Program-made: the position numbers and the translations under genes | NCBI RefSeq assembly: GCF_009604385.1 | Contig: NZ_WEGJ01000014.1 | Coordinates: 62,001 to 126,000, forward strand | From: Streptomyces smaragdinus | GTDB taxonomy: Bacteria > Actinomycetota > Actinomycetes > Streptomycetales > Streptomycetaceae | Reading direction: 5' to 3' | Length of the DNA stretch: 64,000 nt | Shown here: positions 26,122 through 34,600 of the stretch, in pieces | How the letters are laid out: every line of letters begins with the position of its first letter | Position numbering within the stretch: the stretch's first letter is position 1 | Notes under the pieces: generated by a model | Database searches by the model: none | What the model saw: the letters and a program-made list of their open reading frames with translations, nothing else | What the model was told of the DNA's origin: nothing

Positions 26122-27384
26122 GTGAGCGAAGGTCCACGGAGGGGAGCAGCGGCCGACCCGAACGTCCACGAGTCCGCCCCCTGGCCACATCGGCTGCTGG
26201 ACGTGCCTGGTCTGCGGCGTGCGGGTGTGCCGCCGGTTCCCTTCCATCAATTCGTACTCAAGGTGCACAGCCGCTGTAATTTGTTGTGCACCTATTGCTA
26301 TGTCTACACGGCGGCCGACAACAGTTGGCGCCACCGCCCCGTGCGTGTGCCCGACCGCGTGCTCACGCGCAGCGCGGAGCGGATCGGTGAGCATGTGGCG
26401 ACTCACGGCCTGCGCCACATCAGAGTCGACCTGCATGGTGGGGAGCCCTTGCTGGGCGGCGGAACGGCAGTGCTCAGGCAGGCGGCCGAGGTCCGCAAGG
26501 CGGTGGAGGCGACCGGCGTGAGCTGCGAGGTACAGGTCAGTGTGCAGACGAACGGCACACTGCTGACGGACGACGTGATCCGGCGTCTCGCCGATGCCCG
26601 GATCAGAGTCGGCGTCAGCCTCGACGGCGGCTACTCCCACCACAACAAGCGGCGTGTCGATCACTCCGGTCGTCCCTCCTGGGACGCTGCTGTCCGTGGA
26701 CTGTTGGTGCTCGCCGAATATCCGGAGACGTACGCCGGCATTCTCTGCGCCGTGGATCTCGACCGGGATCCGGTGGAGATCTACAACTCGCTGCTGGAGT
26801 TCCGGCCCGCCGCGATCGACCTGCTGCTACCGCATGCCAACTGGTCGTCGCCGCCGTACGGCAAAGGTCCGTCCACGGCAGGCGAAGCACCGTACGGGGA
26901 GTGGCTGACCCGTGCCTTCGACCGCTGGTTCGACGGCGACCGCTACCAGACCCGGATCCGGCTCTTTGCCGAGATCATTGGCTTGCTGCTCGGCTGGGAC
27001 AGCAGTGCGGAAGCCGTTGGGCTGTCGCCCGTCGCCGCCGTGCTGGTCGAGACGGACGGCGTCATTCAGCAGGTTGACAGCCTCAAGACAGCGTACGAGG
27101 GTGCACCGGAGACCGGTCTGGACATCTTCCGCAACAGCTTCGACGAGGCGCTGGAGCATCCCGGCATTGCTGCCCGGCAACTGGGGTTTGCCGCACTGTC
27201 CGACACCTGCGGCCGGTGCCCGGTGGTGGCGGTCTGTGGCGGCGGACATTACGCCCATCGTTACGAACGTGGGAGCGGCTTCCGGAACCCCTCGGTTTAC
27301 TGCGCCGACCTGAAACTACTGATCAGGCACATCGCCCGCCGACTGGAGCGGGTGCTGGGCGCTGTTCCGGTCCCGGTTCACTGA
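26122..27384 (+). CDS. FxsB-like radical SAM/SPASM peptide maturase
   Basis: A 420-aa radical SAM enzyme expected to form a C-C cyclophane in the adjacent precursor. PVPFHQFVLKVHSRCNLLCTYCY carries the [4Fe-4S]-binding cysteines Cys52, Cys56 and Cys59; LHGGEPLLGG is the SAM-binding GGE motif. The C-terminal SPASM region has DTCGRCPVVAVCGGGHYAHRY and a final VYCADL. Sequence and spacing match FxsB closely, but the protein stops soon after the SPASM domain; FxsB proteins normally carry a fused HExxH domain, which here exists only as the separate damaged gene at 21368. GTG 26122 is one base past the precursor stop, so the two are coupled. Confidence 0.9.
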   Translation: MSEGPRRGAAADPNVHESAPWPHRLLDVPGLRRAGVPPVPFHQFVLKVHSRCNLLCTYCYVYTAADNSWRHRPVRVPDRVLTRSAERIGEHVATHGLRHIRVDLHGGEPLLGGGTAVLRQAAEVRKAVEATGVSCEVQVSVQTNGTLLTDDVIRRLADARIRVGVSLDGGYSHHNKRRVDHSGRPSWDAAVRGLLVLAEYPETYAGILCAVDLDRDPVEIYNSLLEFRPAAIDLLLPHANWSSPPYGKGPSTAGEAPYGEWLTRAFDRWFDGDRYQTRIRLFAEIIGLLLGWDSSAEAVGLSPVAAVLVETDGVIQQVDSLKTAYEGAPETGLDIFRNSFDEALEHPGIAARQLGFAALSDTCGRCPVVAVCGGGHYAHRYERGSGFRNPSVYCADLKLLIRHIARRLERVLGAVPVPVH

Positions 27385-27430
27385 ACGACAGCTCGTTGCA
27401 AGGTTGTTGAAGCCACGTCAGAATCGAGAG

Positions 27431-28318
27431 GTGACAGACGGGGGAAGGGCTGCGGCAGAGGATGTCTGGAGAGCCCAGAACATCTGGTCGCAGGCCGCGA
27501 ATCGGCAGAAGACGGCGATCGGACGCGCGAGGCTCACGGCACTCTGTGCCACCCTCGCCGCAGGCGTGCTGGGCGCCGGATCCGCACAGCTGATGCCCGT
27601 GTCCCAGCCGACGGGACGCACGCTGGCCTTTCTCGCGTTCGTTGCCGCGGGGGTGGCTCCGCTTGCGGTAAGGGGAGCGGCCGCCGATCGGGTCCGGGAC
27701 TGGACGCGAACGCGCGCGGTATCGGAGGAGCTGAAGAGTCAGACTTATCTGCGGCTTGCGCGCCTCACCCACTACGCGGCTGCCGCGGATGCCGATGCCG
27801 AGTTAGCCGACCGGGCCGGGCGGGTGCTGGCCGACGCGGCCGATCTGGAGCCCGGGATCTCCGCGATCCGCCCGGTGGACCGTCCGCTCCCGCCGGTCAG
27901 TGACGCCGCGACGTATGCCGCCGAACGGCTCCGGCGCCAACTCGAGGTCTACTACCGGCCCAAGGCCCGTGAGATGGCCCGGCGGGCACAGTCGATCGAG
28001 CGCTGGACGGTAGCACTCGCTGTACTCTCTGTCCTCCTCGGCGGGGTGGCCGGTGCCTTCGCGGTGGAGTCCGCGGCGGCCTGGATGCCCGTGGTCGCAG
28101 CCGTCGCGTCCGCCGTGGCAGCCCATGGGGCAACGGCGAAGTATGTGGTTCAGCAGGTGGAGTTCAGCCGGACCACCGGCGAGCTGGAGCGGCTGCTCCT
28201 GTGGTGGGAGCAACTCGATCCAGCCACCCCGGCGGACGGCGACCGTCTGGCGGAGCGGGGCGAGCACGTCATCTCGGTGCAGAACGAGGGCTGGATGGCC
28301 AAGTGGACGGCGGACTGA
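27431..28318 (+). CDS. SLATT/DUF4231-like membrane protein
   Basis: A 295-aa protein with two pairs of membrane helices: about 28-78 (LTALCATLAAGVLGAGSAQL and TLAFLAFVAAGVAPLAV) and about 185-235 (WTVALAVLSVLLGGVAGAFAV and AWMPVVAAVASAVAAHGATA). The region YYRPKAREMARRAQSIERW before the second pair is typical of SLATT-type two-helix effectors, which are predicted to form pores in nucleotide-sensing immune systems. It contains TTA at 27803-27805. The start is uncertain: GTG 27431 has only an adjacent GAGAG, and TTG 27404/27407 upstream are possible. Placed between the maturase and a TIR gene, it looks like a membrane effector arm. Confidence 0.65.
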   Translation: MTDGGRAAAEDVWRAQNIWSQAANRQKTAIGRARLTALCATLAAGVLGAGSAQLMPVSQPTGRTLAFLAFVAAGVAPLAVRGAAADRVRDWTRTRAVSEELKSQTYLRLARLTHYAAAADADAELADRAGRVLADAADLEPGISAIRPVDRPLPPVSDAATYAAERLRRQLEVYYRPKAREMARRAQSIERWTVALAVLSVLLGGVAGAFAVESAAAWMPVVAAVASAVAAHGATAKYVVQQVEFSRTTGELERLLLWWEQLDPATPADGDRLAERGEHVISVQNEGWMAKWTAD

Positions 28319-28331
28319 AAGCAGGTCGAGG

Positions 28332-29606
28332 GTGGTCAAGGTGTTCATCAGCCACAGCACCAGCCAGGACCCACAGACGGCACGGCTGCGGGACGAGCTG
28401 GCTGTGCGGTTGAAGGGCCGGAGTTACGACGTTCTGCTGGACGTCCAGGATCAGCGCCCGGGCCAGCCCTGGCGGAGGAAGCTGTACCAGTGGCTGGGGG
28501 AGTGCGACGCGGCCGTGGTGCTGCTGAACGAGGATGCGCTGGTGTCCGACTGGGTCCAGCGCGAGGTCGCTGTCCTGAACTGGCGGCAGAGTCTCGGGTC
28601 CGGGATCACAGTAGTTGGTGTGCGGGTGGGGGGCGTCAGTTCGAAAAAGCTTGCGGAGTCTGCACTGCGCGATCTGGGGAGGTCGGATCTGGGCCGGGCC
28701 AACGGGGAACCCGAGGCAGACGCGGACCGGATCGCCGCAGCGTTCCCGCAGCTTGCTCAGGTGACAGACGATGTGATCCAGCGCTGGATCAGGAAGATCG
28801 CCGCGCAGCTACGTGCTCTGGGCGACCGGCTGCCCCTGGTGGAGATCGCCAGGGAACTCCGGGTGCCGGAGGAGGAGCACGCGGCGCTGCAGCCCGACGG
28901 AATGAGCTGCCTGATGCTCGCCTCGCAGCTGCTCGACACCCACGACATCGAGACTCTAGCCCGGACGGTCGGCAGCGCACATGACGGAGGTCTGGAGATC
29001 AGCCGGACCCAGATGCTGGCAAGCCTGGTCGTCCCCGCCTGGATCGACCGGGACGAGGCCCGTCGCATCATCGGGGACACAGACGGTTCGGTCCACCGCA
29101 TCGTCCTGCTCAACGTGCGCAGCGCCATGATCGGCGAGCAGTACTTGGACCGGGCCTTCTGCGTCGACTGGAACAGGTACTACATCGCCCGGGCGGCGGG
29201 TGACCCGCCCGGGGAGGAGGATCCCGAGGAGTACCTGCTGGAGCAGTGCCTGACGGTGCTCGGGAAGAGGTTTGGTGTCGAGCACGAAGACGACTGGCAG
29301 GAGCTCAGGAAGAAGCCTGTACTCAAGAGCCAGTTCTTCCTTGTACTCGATGCCCGCCAATGCGAACTGGACATGGTTCACCGGGTGGTGTCCCAGATAC
29401 ACGAACTGGTCCCCTGGATCCGGGTGCTGGTCATCCCCCGGACTCCGGTGGAGTCGCGCGAGCAATGGCCGGGAAGCCCCGATGATGTGCTGGTTCTGGC
29501 CCCGGAATTGGGGCGACGGCATGAGATGCTGGCAGTCAGCGTCGTGTCACGGTTGAAGGAGCGCGTGGGCCCGATCACCATCGGGGGAACAAGGGGGGCG
29601 CAGTGA
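28332..29606 (+). CDS. TIR-domain protein with a C-terminal module of unknown function
   Basis: A 424-aa protein. Residues 1-130 are a TIR domain: KVFISHSTSQDPQTARLRDEL, DVQDQRPGQPWRRKLYQWLGECDAAVVLLNEDAL and VSDWVQREVAVL. The last carries the Glu that follows the conserved Trp, so NADase activity is possible. The remaining 280 aa are not recognised; they include LPLVEIARELRVPEEE and two strand-rich blocks (SQFFLVLDARQCELDMVH; WIRVLVIPRTPVES). It overlaps the MoxR gene by four bases (GTGA), so TIR, MoxR and vWA are translated as a unit. GTG 28332 gives a natural first strand; GTG 28341 has the better-spaced GAGG. Confidence 0.8.
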   Translation: MVKVFISHSTSQDPQTARLRDELAVRLKGRSYDVLLDVQDQRPGQPWRRKLYQWLGECDAAVVLLNEDALVSDWVQREVAVLNWRQSLGSGITVVGVRVGGVSSKKLAESALRDLGRSDLGRANGEPEADADRIAAAFPQLAQVTDDVIQRWIRKIAAQLRALGDRLPLVEIARELRVPEEEHAALQPDGMSCLMLASQLLDTHDIETLARTVGSAHDGGLEISRTQMLASLVVPAWIDRDEARRIIGDTDGSVHRIVLLNVRSAMIGEQYLDRAFCVDWNRYYIARAAGDPPGEEDPEEYLLEQCLTVLGKRFGVEHEDDWQELRKKPVLKSQFFLVLDARQCELDMVHRVVSQIHELVPWIRVLVIPRTPVESREQWPGSPDDVLVLAPELGRRHEMLAVSVVSRLKERVGPITIGGTRGAQ

Positions 29607-30640
29607 GCGACAGCCCGAGTGAGACGCCGCAGCTGTTGGCCGGTGAGTCCGCAGCGAACTGGCTCGACACGCCGGACCGTAACGACGGCAGGGTGTATGT
29701 GATGCCGCCGGGGCTCGACTTCGCGGTGCGGGTCGCCCTGGCGACTGGTCGGCCGCTTCTCCTCCGGGGGAGGCCGGGATCCGGCAAGTCGTCCTTGGCG
29801 CCGTACATCGCCAGCACGGAGGGCTGGCGCTATTACGAACACGTCGTCACATACCGTACGCAGCCTCGTGATCTGCTGTGGAGTTTCGACAGCGTCCGCC
29901 GGCTGGGCGATGCGCAGGTGCGCCAGGAGCCGCAGCCGGACGACGCGAGCTATGTGGTGCCGGGAGTGCTGTGGTGGGCGCTGGCCCCGAAGTCCGCCCG
30001 CCGACGTGGGCGTCCGGAAGGAGAGCACGTACCCGATCCGTGTCCGGATCCGTTCGGCAAAGTGAATGACACTCGTCGGTCTCCTCGTGCAGTCGTGCTG
30101 ATCGACGAGATCGACAAGGCAGATCCCGATGTTCCCAACAGCCTCCTCGTGCCTCTCGGCTCGCACCGGTTCAAGGTGGCTGAGACAGGCGCGGAGATTG
30201 TGTCCGAGCGTCTTGAACCCACCACGGAGGACGCCGATGCGACAGGCGACGAGGATGTGTACCGAACCCGCAACCTAATTGTGTTGACCACCAATGAGGA
30301 GCGCGAACTACCACAGGCGCTGTTACGCCGCTGCGTGGTGCACGAGTTACCGGAACACGACAAGGCGATGCTTGTGCAGATCGCCGAGAAACACATGGAG
30401 CTGTGGCCGGGCGGAACACGGCAGTCCGACCGGGAGCTCGCGGAGAAGGTTGCCGAGATGCTGATGGAGGTCCGCAAACAAGCGGACGCGCAGGATGTCC
30501 GCAGGCCGAGTACCGCGGAATATCTGGACGCCCTGGTGGCCTGTCGTAGTCTTGGTATCCGCCCGGGCGACGAACAGTGGCAGATGCTGACCCAGAACGT
30601 GCTGATCAAGCCTCAGCAGATGGCAGAGGACCGTAAGTGA
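29603..30640 (+). CDS. MoxR-type AAA+ ATPase (module C)
   Basis: A 345-aa AAA+ ATPase with Walker A GRPGSGKSS at about 56-64, Walker B VVLIDEIDKA at about 165-174, sensor 1 NLIVLTTNEERELP and arginine finger ALLRRCVVHEL. It differs from the module A MoxR through an insert between Walker A and B (FDSVRRLGDAQVRQEPQPDD and a basic RRRGRPEG loop). Two TTA codons (30323-30325 and 30347-30349) would slow or block translation without the bldA tRNA. GTG 29603 overlaps the TIR stop and its own stop overlaps the vWA start. Confidence 0.88.
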   Translation: MSDSPSETPQLLAGESAANWLDTPDRNDGRVYVMPPGLDFAVRVALATGRPLLLRGRPGSGKSSLAPYIASTEGWRYYEHVVTYRTQPRDLLWSFDSVRRLGDAQVRQEPQPDDASYVVPGVLWWALAPKSARRRGRPEGEHVPDPCPDPFGKVNDTRRSPRAVVLIDEIDKADPDVPNSLLVPLGSHRFKVAETGAEIVSERLEPTTEDADATGDEDVYRTRNLIVLTTNEERELPQALLRRCVVHELPEHDKAMLVQIAEKHMELWPGGTRQSDRELAEKVAEMLMEVRKQADAQDVRRPSTAEYLDALVACRSLGIRPGDEQWQMLTQNVLIKPQQMAEDRK

Positions 30641-31605
30641 TCGGCGGCGCGTGGCTGGGGGACTTGGTCCGCGCCGCGCATGCGCTGGGCGCCGGGACAC
30701 CTGAAGAACTCGCGCAGATCGCCGGACTCCTGGGACTGGGCGGTGAGCAGCCCGCGTCGGCGGAGTTACCGAACACCGAGGACCTCAGGGGCGATCCGGC
30801 GGGAAACCGGGAGGGCCTGGATCCAGGGCCGGAAATGCCCCCGCCCACGCGAACCCCCCGGGCCGAGGATCGCGTGGAGCAGCCGGGCAGCGTGGTGGTG
30901 CCACTGCTGGAGCCTGTCGAGCATACGCCGCCGCGGCGCATCCGCTGGACCCACGAGTCCCTGGAGCGGCCACGGGGCCGCGGCGAGCCCGCTGTCGTCC
31001 CCCCGCATCTGTCGCTTCTCGCCCCGCGCTCGACGGCTGCGCTGCTTACTGTGTTGCTCTCCCGGATAGTCCGAGACGGGGAACTCGATGTGGAACGGGC
31101 CACGGAGGAGCTGTCACAGGCCCGGCCGCTGGACGAGATTCCCCGTCTTCCGGTGCCCACGCTCCGGTACGGCGTGCAGATCCTGGCTGATGTGTCCGCG
31201 TCGATGGAGCCTTTTGCCCGGGACGTGCGTGATGTGATCAGAGAGGTCCGGGCGCTGGCTGGAGCGGCCGGCACGGAGGTCCTCTGGTTCTCCGACGCAC
31301 CCGGGCGTGGTGCGGGTCCCGGGTCCCGGGCCACCTGGCGTCAGCCCTGCCGGCTGCCCCGGCCGGGTGCGCGCGTGTTGATTCTCTCCGATTTGGGCAT
31401 GGGCGGGCCGCCCCTGAACCCGTGGCGGGCCGGGAGGCAGGAATGGCAGGCGGCGGTGGGAGCGATCCGGCAGCGGGGCTGTGAACCGGTGGCACTGGTG
31501 CCCCTGCCGGAGCAGTACTGGCCGAGGTGGGCGCGGATGCTGCTCCCGATGGTGGTGTGGGACCGGGGCACGATCGTCAGCAAGGCACTGGGGGCCCGGC
31601 CGTGA
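30637..31605 (+). CDS. vWA-domain partner of MoxR (module C)
   Basis: A 322-aa protein. After an N-terminal helical and Pro-rich part (WLGDLVRAAHALGAGTPEELAQIAGLLGL), a basic WTHESLERPRGRGEP segment leads to a vWA domain with a canonical MIDAS, D-x-S-x-S in VQILADVSASMEP near residue 185, and the second acidic loop LILSDLGMGG. Unlike the module A protein, it ends right after the vWA fold; the helical domain that follows vWA there is found at the start of the next gene. TTA at 30766-30768. Starts and stops overlap with both neighbours (GTGA), implying a complex of fixed stoichiometry. Confidence 0.85.
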   Translation: MIGGAWLGDLVRAAHALGAGTPEELAQIAGLLGLGGEQPASAELPNTEDLRGDPAGNREGLDPGPEMPPPTRTPRAEDRVEQPGSVVVPLLEPVEHTPPRRIRWTHESLERPRGRGEPAVVPPHLSLLAPRSTAALLTVLLSRIVRDGELDVERATEELSQARPLDEIPRLPVPTLRYGVQILADVSASMEPFARDVRDVIREVRALAGAAGTEVLWFSDAPGRGAGPGSRATWRQPCRLPRPGARVLILSDLGMGGPPLNPWRAGRQEWQAAVGAIRQRGCEPVALVPLPEQYWPRWARMLLPMVVWDRGTIVSKALGARP

Positions 31606-34600
31606 GGGGTGCCGAGCGGCCGGGCCGGACGCTCGCGGTGCTGCTCAGTGTTGCGGCCCGCATCGAGCCCGAACTCATGCGCGCCGTGCGGATCACGGCG
31701 GCGCCCGGCCTGGACGTGGCCGCGGAAGTGGATCTGTGGTTCGGCGACCTGGTCGAGCACCGCGGATACGGCTACGTTGAGTTGCGGGCCGACGTACTGG
31801 AACCCTTGCGCGACACTCTCAGGACCAGGCTGCGCGAGGCATCCGACGAGGATCCGATCCACCGGCTGTGGTCCGTTTATCAACGGGTTCGGTCCGGTCA
31901 GTCGCCCGCGCTCCGCGCCCAGGAGTACGCCACCTGGCTGGACGTCAGTGGTGGTCCGGAGGCATCCGAGCTCATCGAGGAGACGCTCCAGCCTGCCCTG
32001 CGTGCCTTGATGACGGAGGACCGGGAGGGTGTCGCCCGCTGGTTCACCACAGCCTGGGACCGGTTGCCGGATCGGGTAAGGCGCTCTACCGCTGCCTGGC
32101 AGCTGATGACGCTGTCCTCGCACCGGCTCGCCGGAGAACAGCCGCGCCTTCCCCGCCCAGCGCGGCTGGCTCTCGCCGATGTCGTGGCCATCGCAGGAAA
32201 TCTACCGCTCGCTCGGCTGCATATCCGGTGGAGTGGAGACCGGCTGCTGATGGGGGACGCTTCGTTGGAGCCGGGTGAATTCGCGATCTCCGTGCCCGAC
32301 ACCGACCCCCGTGTCGTGGAGCTGATGACGGGTGACACTGTGCGTACGGTTCTCATCGGGCGGGACATGCTCGTACAGGAGTGGGTGGGTCCCGGACCAC
32401 ATCGGCTGGTCAGCGCCGACGGAGCGGTCTACATGCTGCCTCCACAGCCCGACGTGCAGCCCGACACACCGCCGGGAGTGGTGCTCCGGCTGCCGTCCGG
32501 TGATCTGAGTGTTGCAACCTCCGAGAAGGTGCCAACTGGCCCAAGTAGCGTACACATCAGCATCTGCTACTCGGGTGAGAGCCGTCCCTGGGCGATGTGG
32601 ACGGCCCATCAACTGGAGGCGGCTGGCTGCGCTACTACCCTGCTGCGCTGGGACACGGCGTCCCGGACCCCCCAGGAGTCTCTCGGCTCCCTGCTTGCGG
32701 CCCCGGGCCAGGTGCTGCTGTTACTCAACGAACGTGCATTGCGGCCTGATCTGCATCAGGGGTCGGCCTGGTCGGCGGCCCTCCGGGCGATCGTGGACCC
32801 CAACCGGGAGCGGTTCGCGGCCCTTGTCCTGTCGCCCCGCTCGCTGCCCGAGGCGGTCACACTGCTCGAACCTGTCGACGTGGCGGGGCTGGAAGAGGAG
32901 GAAGCCCGCCGGTTGGTCCTCGAGCGGTTGGCTGTCCCGGTATGTGAACCGCCGGAGCAGCCCGACGGGCCACGATTCCCGAACGACCCCCCACAGGTAC
33001 GCGAGGCGCCCCGGCGCAACACCCACTTCACCGGTCGGAAGGACGACCTCGAGGAACTCTCGGAACTGCTGGCGGAGCCCGGCCAGACCGGGGCCCGGGT
33101 AGTGCTCACCGGTATCTCCGGCGTGGGCAAGACCCAGATGGCGTCCGAGTACGCCTACCGGTACGGGGACAGCTACGACGTCGTCTGGTGGATCTACGCT
33201 GGCGAGCGCAGCACCGCTCGGGAACAGTTCGCCGCGCTAGCCGTCCATCTGGAACTAGCCGCAGGCCGCGACGTCGGCGAACGAATCCGGGCAGTTCACA
33301 CGGCGCTGCGAGCCCGTACCACGCCCAGACAGCGCTGGCTGCTGATCTTCGACGGGGCGGACGACGTGGAGGAGATCCGGGATTTGCTGCCGGAAGGACG
33401 CGGCGATGTGCTCGTCACCAGCCTCACCCGGGACTGGGCTGGTGTGCTGGGGTTCCAGGAGTACACCCTGAGGGTGTACACCCGTGCCGAGAGCGTCGCG
33501 TTCATCCATCGCCGGGTTCCCCGGGCTACCTCGGTCGAAGCGGAGTACCTCGCGGAGTCGGTACAGGATCTGCCACTGGTGCTCGCACAGACCACGGCCT
33601 GGCTCGCCGCCAATCCGGAGCAGTCCATCAGCGAGTACGTCGACATGTTGCTGCGGCTCTCGCCGGAAGAGCTGGCGGTGCGTGTCGAGGATGATTATCC
33701 GCACGCGTTTGCGACATCGTGGGCCTTGTTGCTTGGGTCGCTGCGTGAACGCAATGCGGACGCAGCGGATCTCATTGAACTGATGACCATGTTCTCGCCA
33801 GACGCGATTCCCTTGCGCCTGATCGCCGCCGCCCCCGCGGCAGTCCTGCCACCGGGCAGTATCGCCCGTACCGTGGCCGACTCGGCCACCTGGCAGAAGG
33901 CGCTGGCGGAGCTCGCGAATCTGACGGCCATCGATCTGCGTTATTCCCAGGATCCCTCCCTGGAACACACCGTGGAGTCCGCACAGATGCATCGCCTGTA
34001 CCACCGATTCATCCGTGGCAACCTCAGCCATGACACCCGTCTTTCCTTGTCCGCAGCGGCTTGCGGCGTCCTTGCCGCGGCCAATCCTGGACATCCCGCG
34101 GATCAGCGGGAGTGGCCCGTTTATCGGCAGATCATCCCGCACCTCTCCGTCGCGGGGGTGCTGGACCGCGATGAGCACGGAGTGCGCGAGCTACTACTGG
34201 ACTGCGTCGACAACCTCCGACTGCGCGGTGAGTACGACACTGGGCTGCGTCTGTGCCAGCAGGCGGTCGCCCGCTGGCGACCCCGTTATCCGGGTACCGA
34301 CGGCGATATGCTCGTGCTGGTGCACCAACACGCCAATCTGCTACGAAGGATGGGTCGTTACCGTGATGCGGAGGCCGTCGGAGTGGCCGTGGTGGACTTG
34401 CTGGCAGGCGCCCGGGACCCGGCGGATCCGGATCTGTTGCGAGCCAAGGACGGGCTGGGTGGCACGCTGATGGCACTCGGACAGTTCGCCCGGTCCCGCG
34501 AGCTGTTCCACGAGGTCTGGCGAGGGCATGCATCTAGAGCCGGGGATCACACACCCCGTGCCCTGAACGCCCGGAGTAACATGGCCGTGACCCTGGGTTT

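Noticed and set aside
25898..26125. A 75-codon frame overlapping the precursor peptide in another phase.
   Set aside because: Arg-rich composition and no aromatic tail motif; the chosen frame has a better ribosome binding site, a leader-like helix and a Y-x-D tail, and it ends one base before the maturase.
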